Positions 6,014 to 11,743 of a stretch of DNA of 11,743 nt are shown one piece after another. The translations under genes were made by a program, and so were the position numbers. Source of the DNA: QHYU01 sp041493955 (GTDB taxonomy: Bacteria; Acidobacteriota; Terriglobia; Acidiferrales; UBA7541); contig JBGPZW010000111.1 of the NCBI GenBank assembly GCA_041493955.1, positions 1 to 11,743 of the forward strand, given 5' to 3'. Below the pieces are notes generated by a model. The model ran no database searches and was not told the DNA's origin. It worked only from the letters and a program-made list of their open reading frames with translations. The stretch's first letter is position 1. Each line of letters opens with the position of its first letter.

Positions 6014-6526
6014 TCAAAGCGAAATTTCGGTGAGTTGCAGGGAAAGTACAAGCCCATCCTCAGGAGGGTCGGAATAGTAGCGCGGCCGTCGTCCTACGGG
6101 GGTGAAGCCGTGCTGCTGGTAGAACGCGAGAGCCGCGGCATTCGACTCTCGAACCTCGAGAAACGCCCGCCGCGCCCCGGACGCTCGCCCCTGTGACAAG
6201 GCGGTCTTAAGGAGCAGGCTGGCCACGCTTCTCCGGCGCCAGACCGGCTCTACGGCAACGTTGAGGATTTCCATCTCACCCGCGAGACCGCGGGCTATGA
6301 GAAAACCGACCAGAGTGTTCGAGGAAGGTCCGACCCCCTTGCCGGAGCGCTCAGCCACCCAGGCCTCGTATCCCGCGGCCGGGATTCGCTCGTAATCCTG
6401 GCCGGACCATTGGGCCGCTCCCGGCGAGCGCGCGGAAAGAGCCGCGACCGCAGCCGCATCGCTAGCCATAAACCGCCGCACCACGGGCGCGAATTCGGCC
6501 CTAGTTGGCGCTGGGGATCCTTTCAC
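6014..6526 (-). CDS. rimI: RimI-type GNAT N-acetyltransferase
   Basis: A GNAT-fold acetyltransferase of the RimI family, which acetylates the N-terminal alanine of ribosomal protein S18 in E. coli. From GTG 6526 it has 170 residues. It shows MEILNVAVEPVWRRRSVASLLL (85-106, beta4 and acetyl-CoA loop), FLEVRESNAAALAFYQQHGF (122-141) and GRRPRYYSDPPEDGLVLSL (145-163), the classic RimI end. Glu124 and Tyr136 have the same 12-residue spacing as the E. coli catalytic pair Glu103/Tyr115. The acetyl-CoA loop has Ser100 where Gly is usual (RRRSVA). I chose GTG 6526 because it forms a GTGA overlap with the tsaB stop and has AAGGAG 9 nt upstream. The frame extends to GTG 6556. Following tsaB directly is the common bacterial order. 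Confidence 0.9.
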   Translation of the reverse strand: MKGSPAPTRAEFAPVVRRFMASDAAAVAALSARSPGAAQWSGQDYERIPAAGYEAWVAERSGKGVGPSSNTLVGFLIARGLAGEMEILNVAVEPVWRRRSVASLLLKTALSQGRASGARRAFLEVRESNAAALAFYQQHGFTPVGRRPRYYSDPPEDGLVLSLQLTEISL

Positions 6527-7236
6527 TCGGCGCCGCTCCTTAACGGAGCCTTCCACAATAGCTCGGCGTCCGAGCGGCGAACGTAGTTGGCGTCGAGCGT
6601 GAGCGCATCCACCACCTCGCTGCGCTGCGCCCTGGCAAAGCCGAGCCGCCCGATTACCGGCGCCAGGACCGTGGAAACCAGCTCGATCGAGCTGGCCCGA
6701 AAGGCGGATTGCGTCACCGCATCCACGACGACTTCGGGTGTGGGGGTGACGAATGCCAGTGGGGTTTCGCCCGCCTCGGTTCTGAGGTGTTCCAGGAACT
6801 CGGAAGGGGTCATCACCATTTCGTCGCCGCGACGCACCAACTCCCCATCGTGATGCTCATAAAGCCCGCCGTAAACCTGCCCGCGCCGGGCATCCAGAAC
6901 CGGGACCAGCAGCGGATAGGTTCCGCGGGCCTGCGCGGCCACTGCCTCCAGCGCCGAGACCGCCGCGATGGGCTTTCGGTAGACCTCCGCCCAGGCTTTC
7001 ACCGCTGTTAGCCCAACGCGCAAACCCGTAAAAGAACCCGGGCCGGCAGCCACGGCGAATAGGTCGACCTGCTTGAGGTCCAGGGAGAGCTCGTGCAGTA
7101 GGAATTCCAGGTGCCGGAACAGGCGCGAAGAATAGGTCTCTGCTACTTGGGTCGAGACTTCCCCGATCACCTGGTTGCCCCGCAGGATCGCCAGGCTGCC
7201 CGCTTGAGTGCTCGTGTCGAGGGCCAGAATCAGCAT
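6523..7236 (-). CDS. tsaB: tRNA N6-threonylcarbamoyladenosine (t6A) protein TsaB
   Basis: A 237-residue ASKHA-fold protein (formerly YeaZ) that works with TsaD and TsaE to place t6A at position 37 of ANN-decoding tRNAs. The N-terminus reads LILALDTSTQAGSLAIL (2-18) and the hallmark AGPGSFTGLRVGL lies at 64-76. VLDARRGQVYGGLY follows mid-protein, and a C-terminal RRSDAELLWK segment is typical of the family. Length matches the usual 220-240. No Shine-Dalgarno precedes the ATG; instead TAGAAT lies 8 nt upstream, so the mRNA may be leaderless or nearly so. It overlaps rimI by 4 bp and is divergent from carD across 191 bp. Confidence 0.95.
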   Translation of the reverse strand: MLILALDTSTQAGSLAILRGNQVIGEVSTQVAETYSSRLFRHLEFLLHELSLDLKQVDLFAVAAGPGSFTGLRVGLTAVKAWAEVYRKPIAAVSALEAVAAQARGTYPLLVPVLDARRGQVYGGLYEHHDGELVRRGDEMVMTPSEFLEHLRTEAGETPLAFVTPTPEVVVDAVTQSAFRASSIELVSTVLAPVIGRLGFARAQRSEVVDALTLDANYVRRSDAELLWKAPLRSGAE

Positions 7237-7244
7237 AGGTCCGC

Positions 7245-7262
7245 ATTCTAACGCAAATTCTA
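7245..7262 (-). promoter_or_regulatory. Two tandem TAGAAT boxes upstream of tsaB
   Basis: On the minus strand TAGAAT occurs at 7262-7257 and again at 7250-7245, 12 bp apart. The second is followed by GCGGACCT and the tsaB ATG at 7236. Use of the second box as a -10 would start the RNA within about 0-3 nt of the ATG. Use of the first would give about 14 nt without a ribosome binding site. No good -35 is visible for either. Confidence 0.4.
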
Positions 7263-7370
7263 CGGTCTACCTCGTCCGAACGGGCCGAACCGGGTTGATT
7301 TCGCAGAGCAATCGGACTTCCATCTTCAGAGGTAAATCCGACTTAACTGTCTGATTTTATGAGGAATATC

Positions 7371-7400
7371 TTGACTTGCCTCTCGAAATCTCTCTAAAAT
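7371..7400 (+). promoter_or_regulatory. Sigma70-type promoter of carD
   Basis: TTGACT (7371-7376, 5 of 6 to consensus) and TAAAAT (7395-7400, 5 of 6) are separated by 18 bp, the best-formed promoter in the window. The start would be near 7407. The leader carries a run GGGGGGAA (7413-7420) as ribosome binding site, 7 nt before ATG 7428. Confidence 0.75.
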
Positions 7401-7427
7401 AATGGTGCACTCGGGGGGAATCCAGTC

Positions 7428-7952
7428 ATGGACTATAAGATAGGCGACAAAGTTGTCTATCCCAACCATGGTGTCGGAATCATCGAACAGATCAGTTACG
7501 GCGTACTGAACGGCAGGACCGAGAAGTACTACATGCTGCGCATCTACTCGAGTGGGCTGAAGGTGATGGTGCCGCAGACAAACGCCCTGGCGGTGGGTTT
7601 GCGGCCGGTCATGCGTTCCGGAGAGACCACTAAGGTCCTCGGCTTTCTCGAGAACGGCAAGTACACTTCCCACCATGATTGGAAGCACCGCTTCAAGGAA
7701 AACTCCGAGCGCATGCGCACCGGCTCGCTGATCGAGGTGGCCGCGGTGCTCAAGAGCCTCGTCGCGCTGAGCCGGACCAAGCCCCTATCCTTCCGCGAAA
7801 AGAAGATGCTCGAACGCGCCAAGTTCCTGCTGGTGAGCGAACTGGCCACGGCGCGCAACACCTCCGAACGGCACATCGAGGACGCGCTGACCAAGTCGCT
7901 GGCCAAGGCCAAGCTGCAGATGCCCGTGACGATGGAGAAGCTGGAAGTCTGA
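7428..7952 (+). CDS. carD: CarD family transcriptional regulator
   Basis: A 174-residue protein of the CarD/CdnL family, which binds the RNA polymerase beta subunit and stabilises open promoter complexes, especially at rRNA and other housekeeping promoters. The N-terminal Tudor-like RNAP-interaction domain (1-60) reads MDYKIGDKVVYPNHGVGIIE and continues with the YYMLRI and KVMVP strands. The C-terminal helical DNA-binding domain contains HDWKHRFKENSERMRTG (83-99), including Trp85, the residue that wedges into the upstream edge of the bubble in known CarD structures. The second half, TKPLSFREKKMLERAKFLLV, is also typical. It has its own promoter, is divergent from tsaB and converges on hyuB. 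It is likely monocistronic. I see no T-rich hairpin terminator in the 136 bp after it. Confidence 0.95.
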   Translation: MDYKIGDKVVYPNHGVGIIEQISYGVLNGRTEKYYMLRIYSSGLKVMVPQTNALAVGLRPVMRSGETTKVLGFLENGKYTSHHDWKHRFKENSERMRTGSLIEVAAVLKSLVALSRTKPLSFREKKMLERAKFLLVSELATARNTSERHIEDALTKSLAKAKLQMPVTMEKLEV

Positions 7953-8044
7953 AGGCGGGTTCCTGATCTGGTTTTCGGGCGGCAGGCTTGGGCTCTTTCT
8001 CTTCGCCGACCCGTTCACTTGACTAGCTATTATCCCTCACCCTT

Positions 8045-8072
8045 CATTCGCCACTCATCACTCGCAACTCTG
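8045..8072. repeat. Degenerate 7-bp tandem repeat (4 units)
   Basis: Four heptamers follow one another: CATTCGC, CACTCAT, CACTCGC and AACTCTG. They lie between the convergent ends of carD and hyuB, where no gene is found (7953-8088). The rest of this 136-bp gap is pyrimidine-rich and shows no clear hairpin. The array could be a fragment of a dispersed low-complexity repeat; nothing in it suggests a binding site of a known protein. Confidence 0.5.
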
Positions 8073-8088
8073 TGATCCCGTCTGGCTT

Positions 8089-9669
8089 TCAGTCTGATTT
8101 CCTTTTCTTGCCCCACCCGCCGCCCCCTGGGGTCCTGATCCGAACCACTGCTCCTGCCGGCGCGTAGAAGCTGCATTTCGACGCCAGCCGATGTGCACGC
8201 CCCTTCACGATCAACTCATTTGTACCCTTCGCTCCGGGTTGCCCGCCCGCCAGGCCATAGGGAGGGAACTTGCGCCGATCGCACAGCAGACCCACCTGCG
8301 TCTCGGTCAGGAACTCAATCTCTCGAACAATCCCCTCGCCCCCGCACCAAGCACCCTGACCACCGGAGCCGTGCCGCAAGGCATAGCAGCGCACACGCAA
8401 CGGGTAGGCATGCTCGAGCACCTCGATGGGAGTATTGAGCGAGTTGGTCATGTGGGTATGAATCCCGCTCGCCCCGTCCTTGCCCGGCCGGGCGCCCATG
8501 CCGCCGGCGGTGGTTTCGTAGTAGGCAAACGCAGCACCCGCGTGACGTGGATCGGCGCCGCCCAGGGTGAGGTTGTTCATCGTGCCCTGGCTCGCCGCGG
8601 GTATGCGCGCCGGAATGGCGCGGGCCAAGGCGCGCAACAGCGCATCCACCATGCGTTGCGAGGTCTCCACGTTTCCCCCGGCCACCGCCGCCGGCGGACG
8701 GGCATTGACGATGGTGCCTTCCGGGGCGACGACGCGGACGGGCCGCATCAGGCCCGAGGTGGCCGGCACCTGCTCGTCGAGCAGGCAACGGAAGACATAG
8801 AAAACGGCCGAATAGGCGATGGCCGCCACGGCATTGACGCTGCCAGCGCATTGCGGCGAAGAGCCGGAGAAATCCACCTCCGCGCGCTCGCCGCGAATCC
8901 GGACCGTGACGGCGATTCGCAGGGGTGCGGAACTAATGCCGTCGTCGTCGAGGAAGTCCTCGCCACGATAGGTCCCGTCGGGGATGGCGCGGAGCGCCGC
9001 ACGAGTCATGGCCGCAGAATAGTCGAGCAGGTGGCGGCCGTAGGCCTTGACCTCGTTGCGTCCATATTTTGCGACGATCTCGCCCAGGCGCCGCTCGCCG
9101 ATGCGGCAGGCGGCGATCTGCGCGGTCAAATCGCCCTCGCGCTCGCGCGGGGTGCGCACGTTGCCCAAGATCAGGGTCAGAACATCGCGGCACAGCCCGC
9201 CACGCTCGAGAATCTTCACCGGCGGGATGCGGATGCCCTCCTGAAAAACCTCACGCGCAAGTCCCATCGAGCCCGCCTGGGCACCACCGACGTCAGCGTG
9301 GTGGGCGCGGTTGGCGACGTAAAACAAAGGCGCGCGCTTCCCGCGAGAGAAGACCGGCAGGACCATGGTCAAATCGGGCAGATGGGTGCCGCCGGCGTAG
9401 GGGTCATTGAGCAGCGTGACGTCGCCCGGCCCCAGGTCGAGCGCGGCGATGGCCGCAGCTACCGACATGGGCATCGAGCCCAGGTGCACGGGCATGTGGT
9501 CGCCCATGGCCAGGACTTCTCCGTGGCCGTCAAACACGGCGCAGGAGTAGTCGCGCCGCTCCTTGATATTCGGAGAAAACGCCGCACGGCGCAGCGCCGC
9601 GCCCATCTCCTCGGCGACCGAGTGGAAGATGTTCTTGAAAATTTCCAGGCGTGTGGGGTCAACTCTCAA
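8089..9669 (-). CDS. hyuB: Hydantoinase B / oxoprolinase-type subunit
   Basis: HyuB-type subunit of an ATP-dependent amidase or carboxylase. The family includes N-methylhydantoinase, 5-oxoprolinase C-terminal half and acetone/acetophenone carboxylase subunits. From TTG 9669 it has 526 residues and begins MRVDPTRLEIFKNIFHSVAEEMG, the normal start of the family. Motifs include RRDYSCAVFD (38-47), LNDPYAGGTHLPDL (87-100), NRAHHADVGG (120-129), later GTMNNLTLGG, and a C-terminal TPGGGGWG. The TTG start forms a TTGA overlap with the hyuA stop, and GGAG lies about 11 nt upstream. The frame remains open a further 18 codons (to 9723), but those residues do not fit the family. Its substrate cannot be told from sequence alone. 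It must act with HyuA. Confidence 0.92.
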   Translation of the reverse strand: MRVDPTRLEIFKNIFHSVAEEMGAALRRAAFSPNIKERRDYSCAVFDGHGEVLAMGDHMPVHLGSMPMSVAAAIAALDLGPGDVTLLNDPYAGGTHLPDLTMVLPVFSRGKRAPLFYVANRAHHADVGGAQAGSMGLAREVFQEGIRIPPVKILERGGLCRDVLTLILGNVRTPREREGDLTAQIAACRIGERRLGEIVAKYGRNEVKAYGRHLLDYSAAMTRAALRAIPDGTYRGEDFLDDDGISSAPLRIAVTVRIRGERAEVDFSGSSPQCAGSVNAVAAIAYSAVFYVFRCLLDEQVPATSGLMRPVRVVAPEGTIVNARPPAAVAGGNVETSQRMVDALLRALARAIPARIPAASQGTMNNLTLGGADPRHAGAAFAYYETTAGGMGARPGKDGASGIHTHMTNSLNTPIEVLEHAYPLRVRCYALRHGSGGQGAWCGGEGIVREIEFLTETQVGLLCDRRKFPPYGLAGGQPGAKGTNELIVKGRAHRLASKCSFYAPAGAVVRIRTPGGGGWGKKRKSD

Positions 9670-11720
9670 CGTCGCACCGGCTCCAGCAGAATATTCCCAA
9701 ATGTATCGACGCGCGCGCGCCAACCGGGGGGAACGACGGTGGTGGCGCTGTACTCGGTGACAATCGCCGGGCCGGCGAAGCGGTTTCCCGCGCGCAGCTT
9801 TTCCCGCTCATATACCGGAGTCTCCCGGGAACGCCCTGCGAACAAGGTGCGCCGCAGGGACGTCACGGCCGACCTTGCATTGGGACCGGCGGACCGTTGG
9901 CGCGCCAGTTCGGGTTTAGGCGTCGCACCGCTCAGCCGGACCCGCACGTTGACGACTTCAGTGGCCCGCGCGGGATCGGCGTAGCCGTAGCGCCGCTCAT
10001 GCACGCGGTGGAAACTGGCAACGAAATCCCCGTGTGCCGGTACCGTCAGCTCGTAGGCCTGCCCGACATAGCGCATGTCGAGAAGGTGTTCGCTGCGGAG
10101 CTGGTTCTCCGGAAAACCCTCGGCACGCATTTCCCGGATGCCGTGCCGCTCGAGGCGAACAAAAGCGCGCCCCAGATCCCGCTGCGCTGCGCGGACAGAT
10201 TCCACCGGCAGGCGCACGGTCTGTGAGAAGTCCTTGACGACATCCGCGCGCAGGATGCCCAGCGCGGAAAGCCCCCCGGGAAACTTCGGCAGCAGCACAC
10301 GCCGCATGCGCAGCGCGGCTGCGAGTTCGCAGGCGTGCAGACCCCCGGCGCCGCCAAAAGCCACCAGGGTGTAGTCGCGCGGGTCATAGCCGCGCTCGAC
10401 GGAAATCACGCGGATGGCCTTCTCCATCACGGCATTGGCGACGTCCATGATGCCCTGCGCGAATTCCTCGGCCGAGCGCATCCGGCCCCGGGCGCGCTCC
10501 ATCCAGTCGCGCGTGCGGCGCTCGTCGAGCCGGAACTCCCCGCCCAAAAAGCCGTCCGCAGCGATGCAGCCAAGCACCAGGTGCGCATCGGTGACCGTCG
10601 GTTGTTGGCCGCGACCGTAGCAGATCGGGCCGGGCTCCGCGCCTGCGCTCTCGGGGCCAACCCGCAGAGCGCCTCCACGGTCGAAGCGCGCCAGCGAACC
10701 GCCGCCGGCACCGACAGTATGGATGTCGAGCATGGGCACGGCGACGGGCAGTTCAGCGATCTGGGACTCGCTAGTGGTGCGCAGCGCCCCTTCGACCAGG
10801 GCCACATCGGTCGAAGTCCCGCCCATGTCGAAAGTGATGATGCGAGGGTAGCCGGCCCGCCCAGCGACATATTGCGCACCCAGGATACCGCCCGCAGGGC
10901 CGGAGAGGATCGTCCGCACCGGCTCGCGTGACGCCACCGCCGCCAAGACAATCCCGCCGCTTGACTGCATGATGCGCACCTGCGCGCGCCGCCCGGGCTT
11001 GCCACCGGCCGGCTGCCTGCCCAACACCCGCACTGCCCGCTGTTCGATCTCCGCGAGGTACCGGCTCATCACCGGCACGAGGTAGGCATTGATAACGGTC
11101 GTGGCTGTGCGTTCGAACTCGCGGAACTCGGGAAGGATTTCGTGCGAGACGGAAACCTGGTAACCCTGTGCGCGCAGGGCGCGCGCGGCGGCGCGTTCGT
11201 GCGCCGGATTGGCGAAGGAAAACAGGAAGCAAACCGCGACCGACTCGGCACCGCTACGCTCGACACTTCTCACCAGGTGCGCCAGTTCCGTCCGGGTGGG
11301 ACGGACGAGCGCGCGGCCATCCGCACCGACCCGCTCGCGCAGGCCAAATCGTCGCCGGCGCGGCACCAGCGGCGCCGGCTTCTCATAGAAAAAGTCGTAG
11401 AGCCGCCCGCGCGCCTGCCGGCCAATCTCCAACACGTCTTCAAAGCCGGCCGTGGTGACCAAGGCGACGCGGCCGCCGCGTCGCTCGAGCAACGCGTTGG
11501 TGCCCACGGTCGTGCCGCAGATGAGATCGAGCAGCGGTGCGGCTTCGCGCGGGATGGGCCGCGGCAAGCCCTGCGCTCCCGCAAGAATCCTCTCCAGCGC
11601 CACGCCGATGGCTTCCGCGGGGTGCCGCGGAGTCGAAGGCACTTTCAGAATCTCGAGCCGGCCACCGCGCACGAAGACGCAGTCGGTGAAGGTTCCGCCG
11701 GTATCAATCGCGATGCGCAT
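9666..11720 (-). CDS. hyuA: Hydantoinase A / oxoprolinase-type subunit
   Basis: A 684-residue HyuA-type subunit, the ATP-binding partner of HyuB, in the ASKHA superfamily. It shows both phosphate-binding signatures: IAIDTGGTFTDCVF (3-16) and ITFDMGGTSTDVALVEG (295-311). Other family motifs are LICGTTVGTNALLERRG (66-82), SSGGI (253-257), LSGPAGGILGA (272-282), DIHTVGAGGGSLARFD (332-347), AEPGPICYGRG (361-371) and FGGAGGLHACELA (455-467). Length is normal for the stand-alone A subunit; eukaryotic 5-oxoprolinases fuse A and B. ATG 11720 has no Shine-Dalgarno. TAGAAT lies 9 nt upstream, so the transcript may be leaderless. Only 23 bp are visible beyond the start, so the upstream context is unknown. 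Substrate is undetermined: hydantoins, 5-oxoproline or ketones are all possible. Confidence 0.94.
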   Translation of the reverse strand: MRIAIDTGGTFTDCVFVRGGRLEILKVPSTPRHPAEAIGVALERILAGAQGLPRPIPREAAPLLDLICGTTVGTNALLERRGGRVALVTTAGFEDVLEIGRQARGRLYDFFYEKPAPLVPRRRRFGLRERVGADGRALVRPTRTELAHLVRSVERSGAESVAVCFLFSFANPAHERAAARALRAQGYQVSVSHEILPEFREFERTATTVINAYLVPVMSRYLAEIEQRAVRVLGRQPAGGKPGRRAQVRIMQSSGGIVLAAVASREPVRTILSGPAGGILGAQYVAGRAGYPRIITFDMGGTSTDVALVEGALRTTSESQIAELPVAVPMLDIHTVGAGGGSLARFDRGGALRVGPESAGAEPGPICYGRGQQPTVTDAHLVLGCIAADGFLGGEFRLDERRTRDWMERARGRMRSAEEFAQGIMDVANAVMEKAIRVISVERGYDPRDYTLVAFGGAGGLHACELAAALRMRRVLLPKFPGGLSALGILRADVVKDFSQTVRLPVESVRAAQRDLGRAFVRLERHGIREMRAEGFPENQLRSEHLLDMRYVGQAYELTVPAHGDFVASFHRVHERRYGYADPARATEVVNVRVRLSGATPKPELARQRSAGPNARSAVTSLRRTLFAGRSRETPVYEREKLRAGNRFAGPAIVTEYSATTVVPPGWRARVDTFGNILLEPVRR

Positions 11721-11729
11721 GCGCCGCGC

Positions 11730-11735
11730 ATTCTA
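11730..11735 (-). promoter_or_regulatory. -10-like TAGAAT box immediately before hyuA
   Basis: On the minus strand TAGAAT (11735-11730), or the overlapping extended form TGTTATAGA (11740-11732), lies 9 nt before the hyuA ATG. Transcription would start within about 0-4 nt of the start codon. The -35 region falls outside the window, so this cannot be completed. Confidence 0.4.
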
Positions 11736-11743
11736 TAACAAAC

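Noticed and set aside
5039..6196. 385-codon plus-strand frame across psd, the DUF465 gene and rimI
   Set aside because: It runs antisense to three recognised genes and crosses their intergenic gaps, with no Shine-Dalgarno and no recognisable domain.
7953..8088. Intrinsic terminator for carD or hyuB
   Set aside because: I looked on both strands and found no GC stem followed by a T-run; only the heptamer array stands out.
9670..9723. N-terminal extension of hyuB to 9723
   Set aside because: The 18 extra residues lie within the hyuA end and do not match the usual HyuB start, which begins exactly at TTG 9669.
8191..9984. 597-codon open frame on the plus strand, opposite hyuB and the end of hyuA
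   Set aside because: It spans two genes on the other strand that have clear family motifs. Its own translation shows no recognisable domain and is rich in Arg, Gly, Ala and His, as expected for an antisense shadow in GC-rich DNA.

Overview
The window looks like chromosomal housekeeping DNA from a GC-rich, Gram-negative (diderm) bacterium. The gene set fits an Acidobacteriota-like lineage: a CarD-type regulator, a short archaeal-type PSD next to PssA, an LptE-like lipoprotein beside HolA, and a degenerate Asd paralog. The phylum is inferred from gene content and order, not proven. Genes are tightly packed, with several 1-10 bp overlaps and some non-ATG starts.

Layout: (1) Positions 1-1091, minus strand: 5' part of a Ycf46-like AAA+ ATPase that runs off the left edge. 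(2) 1187-1489, plus strand: rpsT (ribosomal protein S20) with a recognisable promoter, divergent from the ATPase. (3) 1494-5611, minus strand, read right to left: psd, pssA, an Asd-fold protein without the catalytic Cys and His, an LptE-like lipoprotein and holA. These are nearly continuous, and a degenerate inverted repeat (3048-3132) is wedged between the Asd-like gene and lptE. (4) 5699-7236, minus strand: tsaB, rimI (GTGA overlap) and a small DUF465/YdcH-like gene. (5) 7428-7952, plus strand: carD with a strong sigma70-type promoter, divergent from tsaB. (6) 8089-11720, minus strand: hyuA-hyuB, a two-gene hydantoinase/oxoprolinase/acetone-carboxylase-type operon with a TTGA overlap.

How the genes work together: pssA and psd together make phosphatidylethanolamine from CDP-diacylglycerol and serine. 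LptE serves LPS export at the outer membrane. HolA and S20 serve replication and translation. TsaB takes part in t6A tRNA modification, with RimI next to it as in many bacteria. CarD would tune rRNA and housekeeping transcription at the RNA polymerase. HyuAB is the only clearly metabolic or accessory module, and its substrate cannot be read from the sequence.

I found no CRISPR array, tRNA, rRNA, transposase or phage gene. The points most worth a second look are the repeat element that overlaps the lptE signal peptide, the catalytically dead Asd paralog inside a membrane-biogenesis operon, and TAGAATGCG boxes directly in front of the tsaB and hyuA start codons, which suggest leaderless mRNAs.
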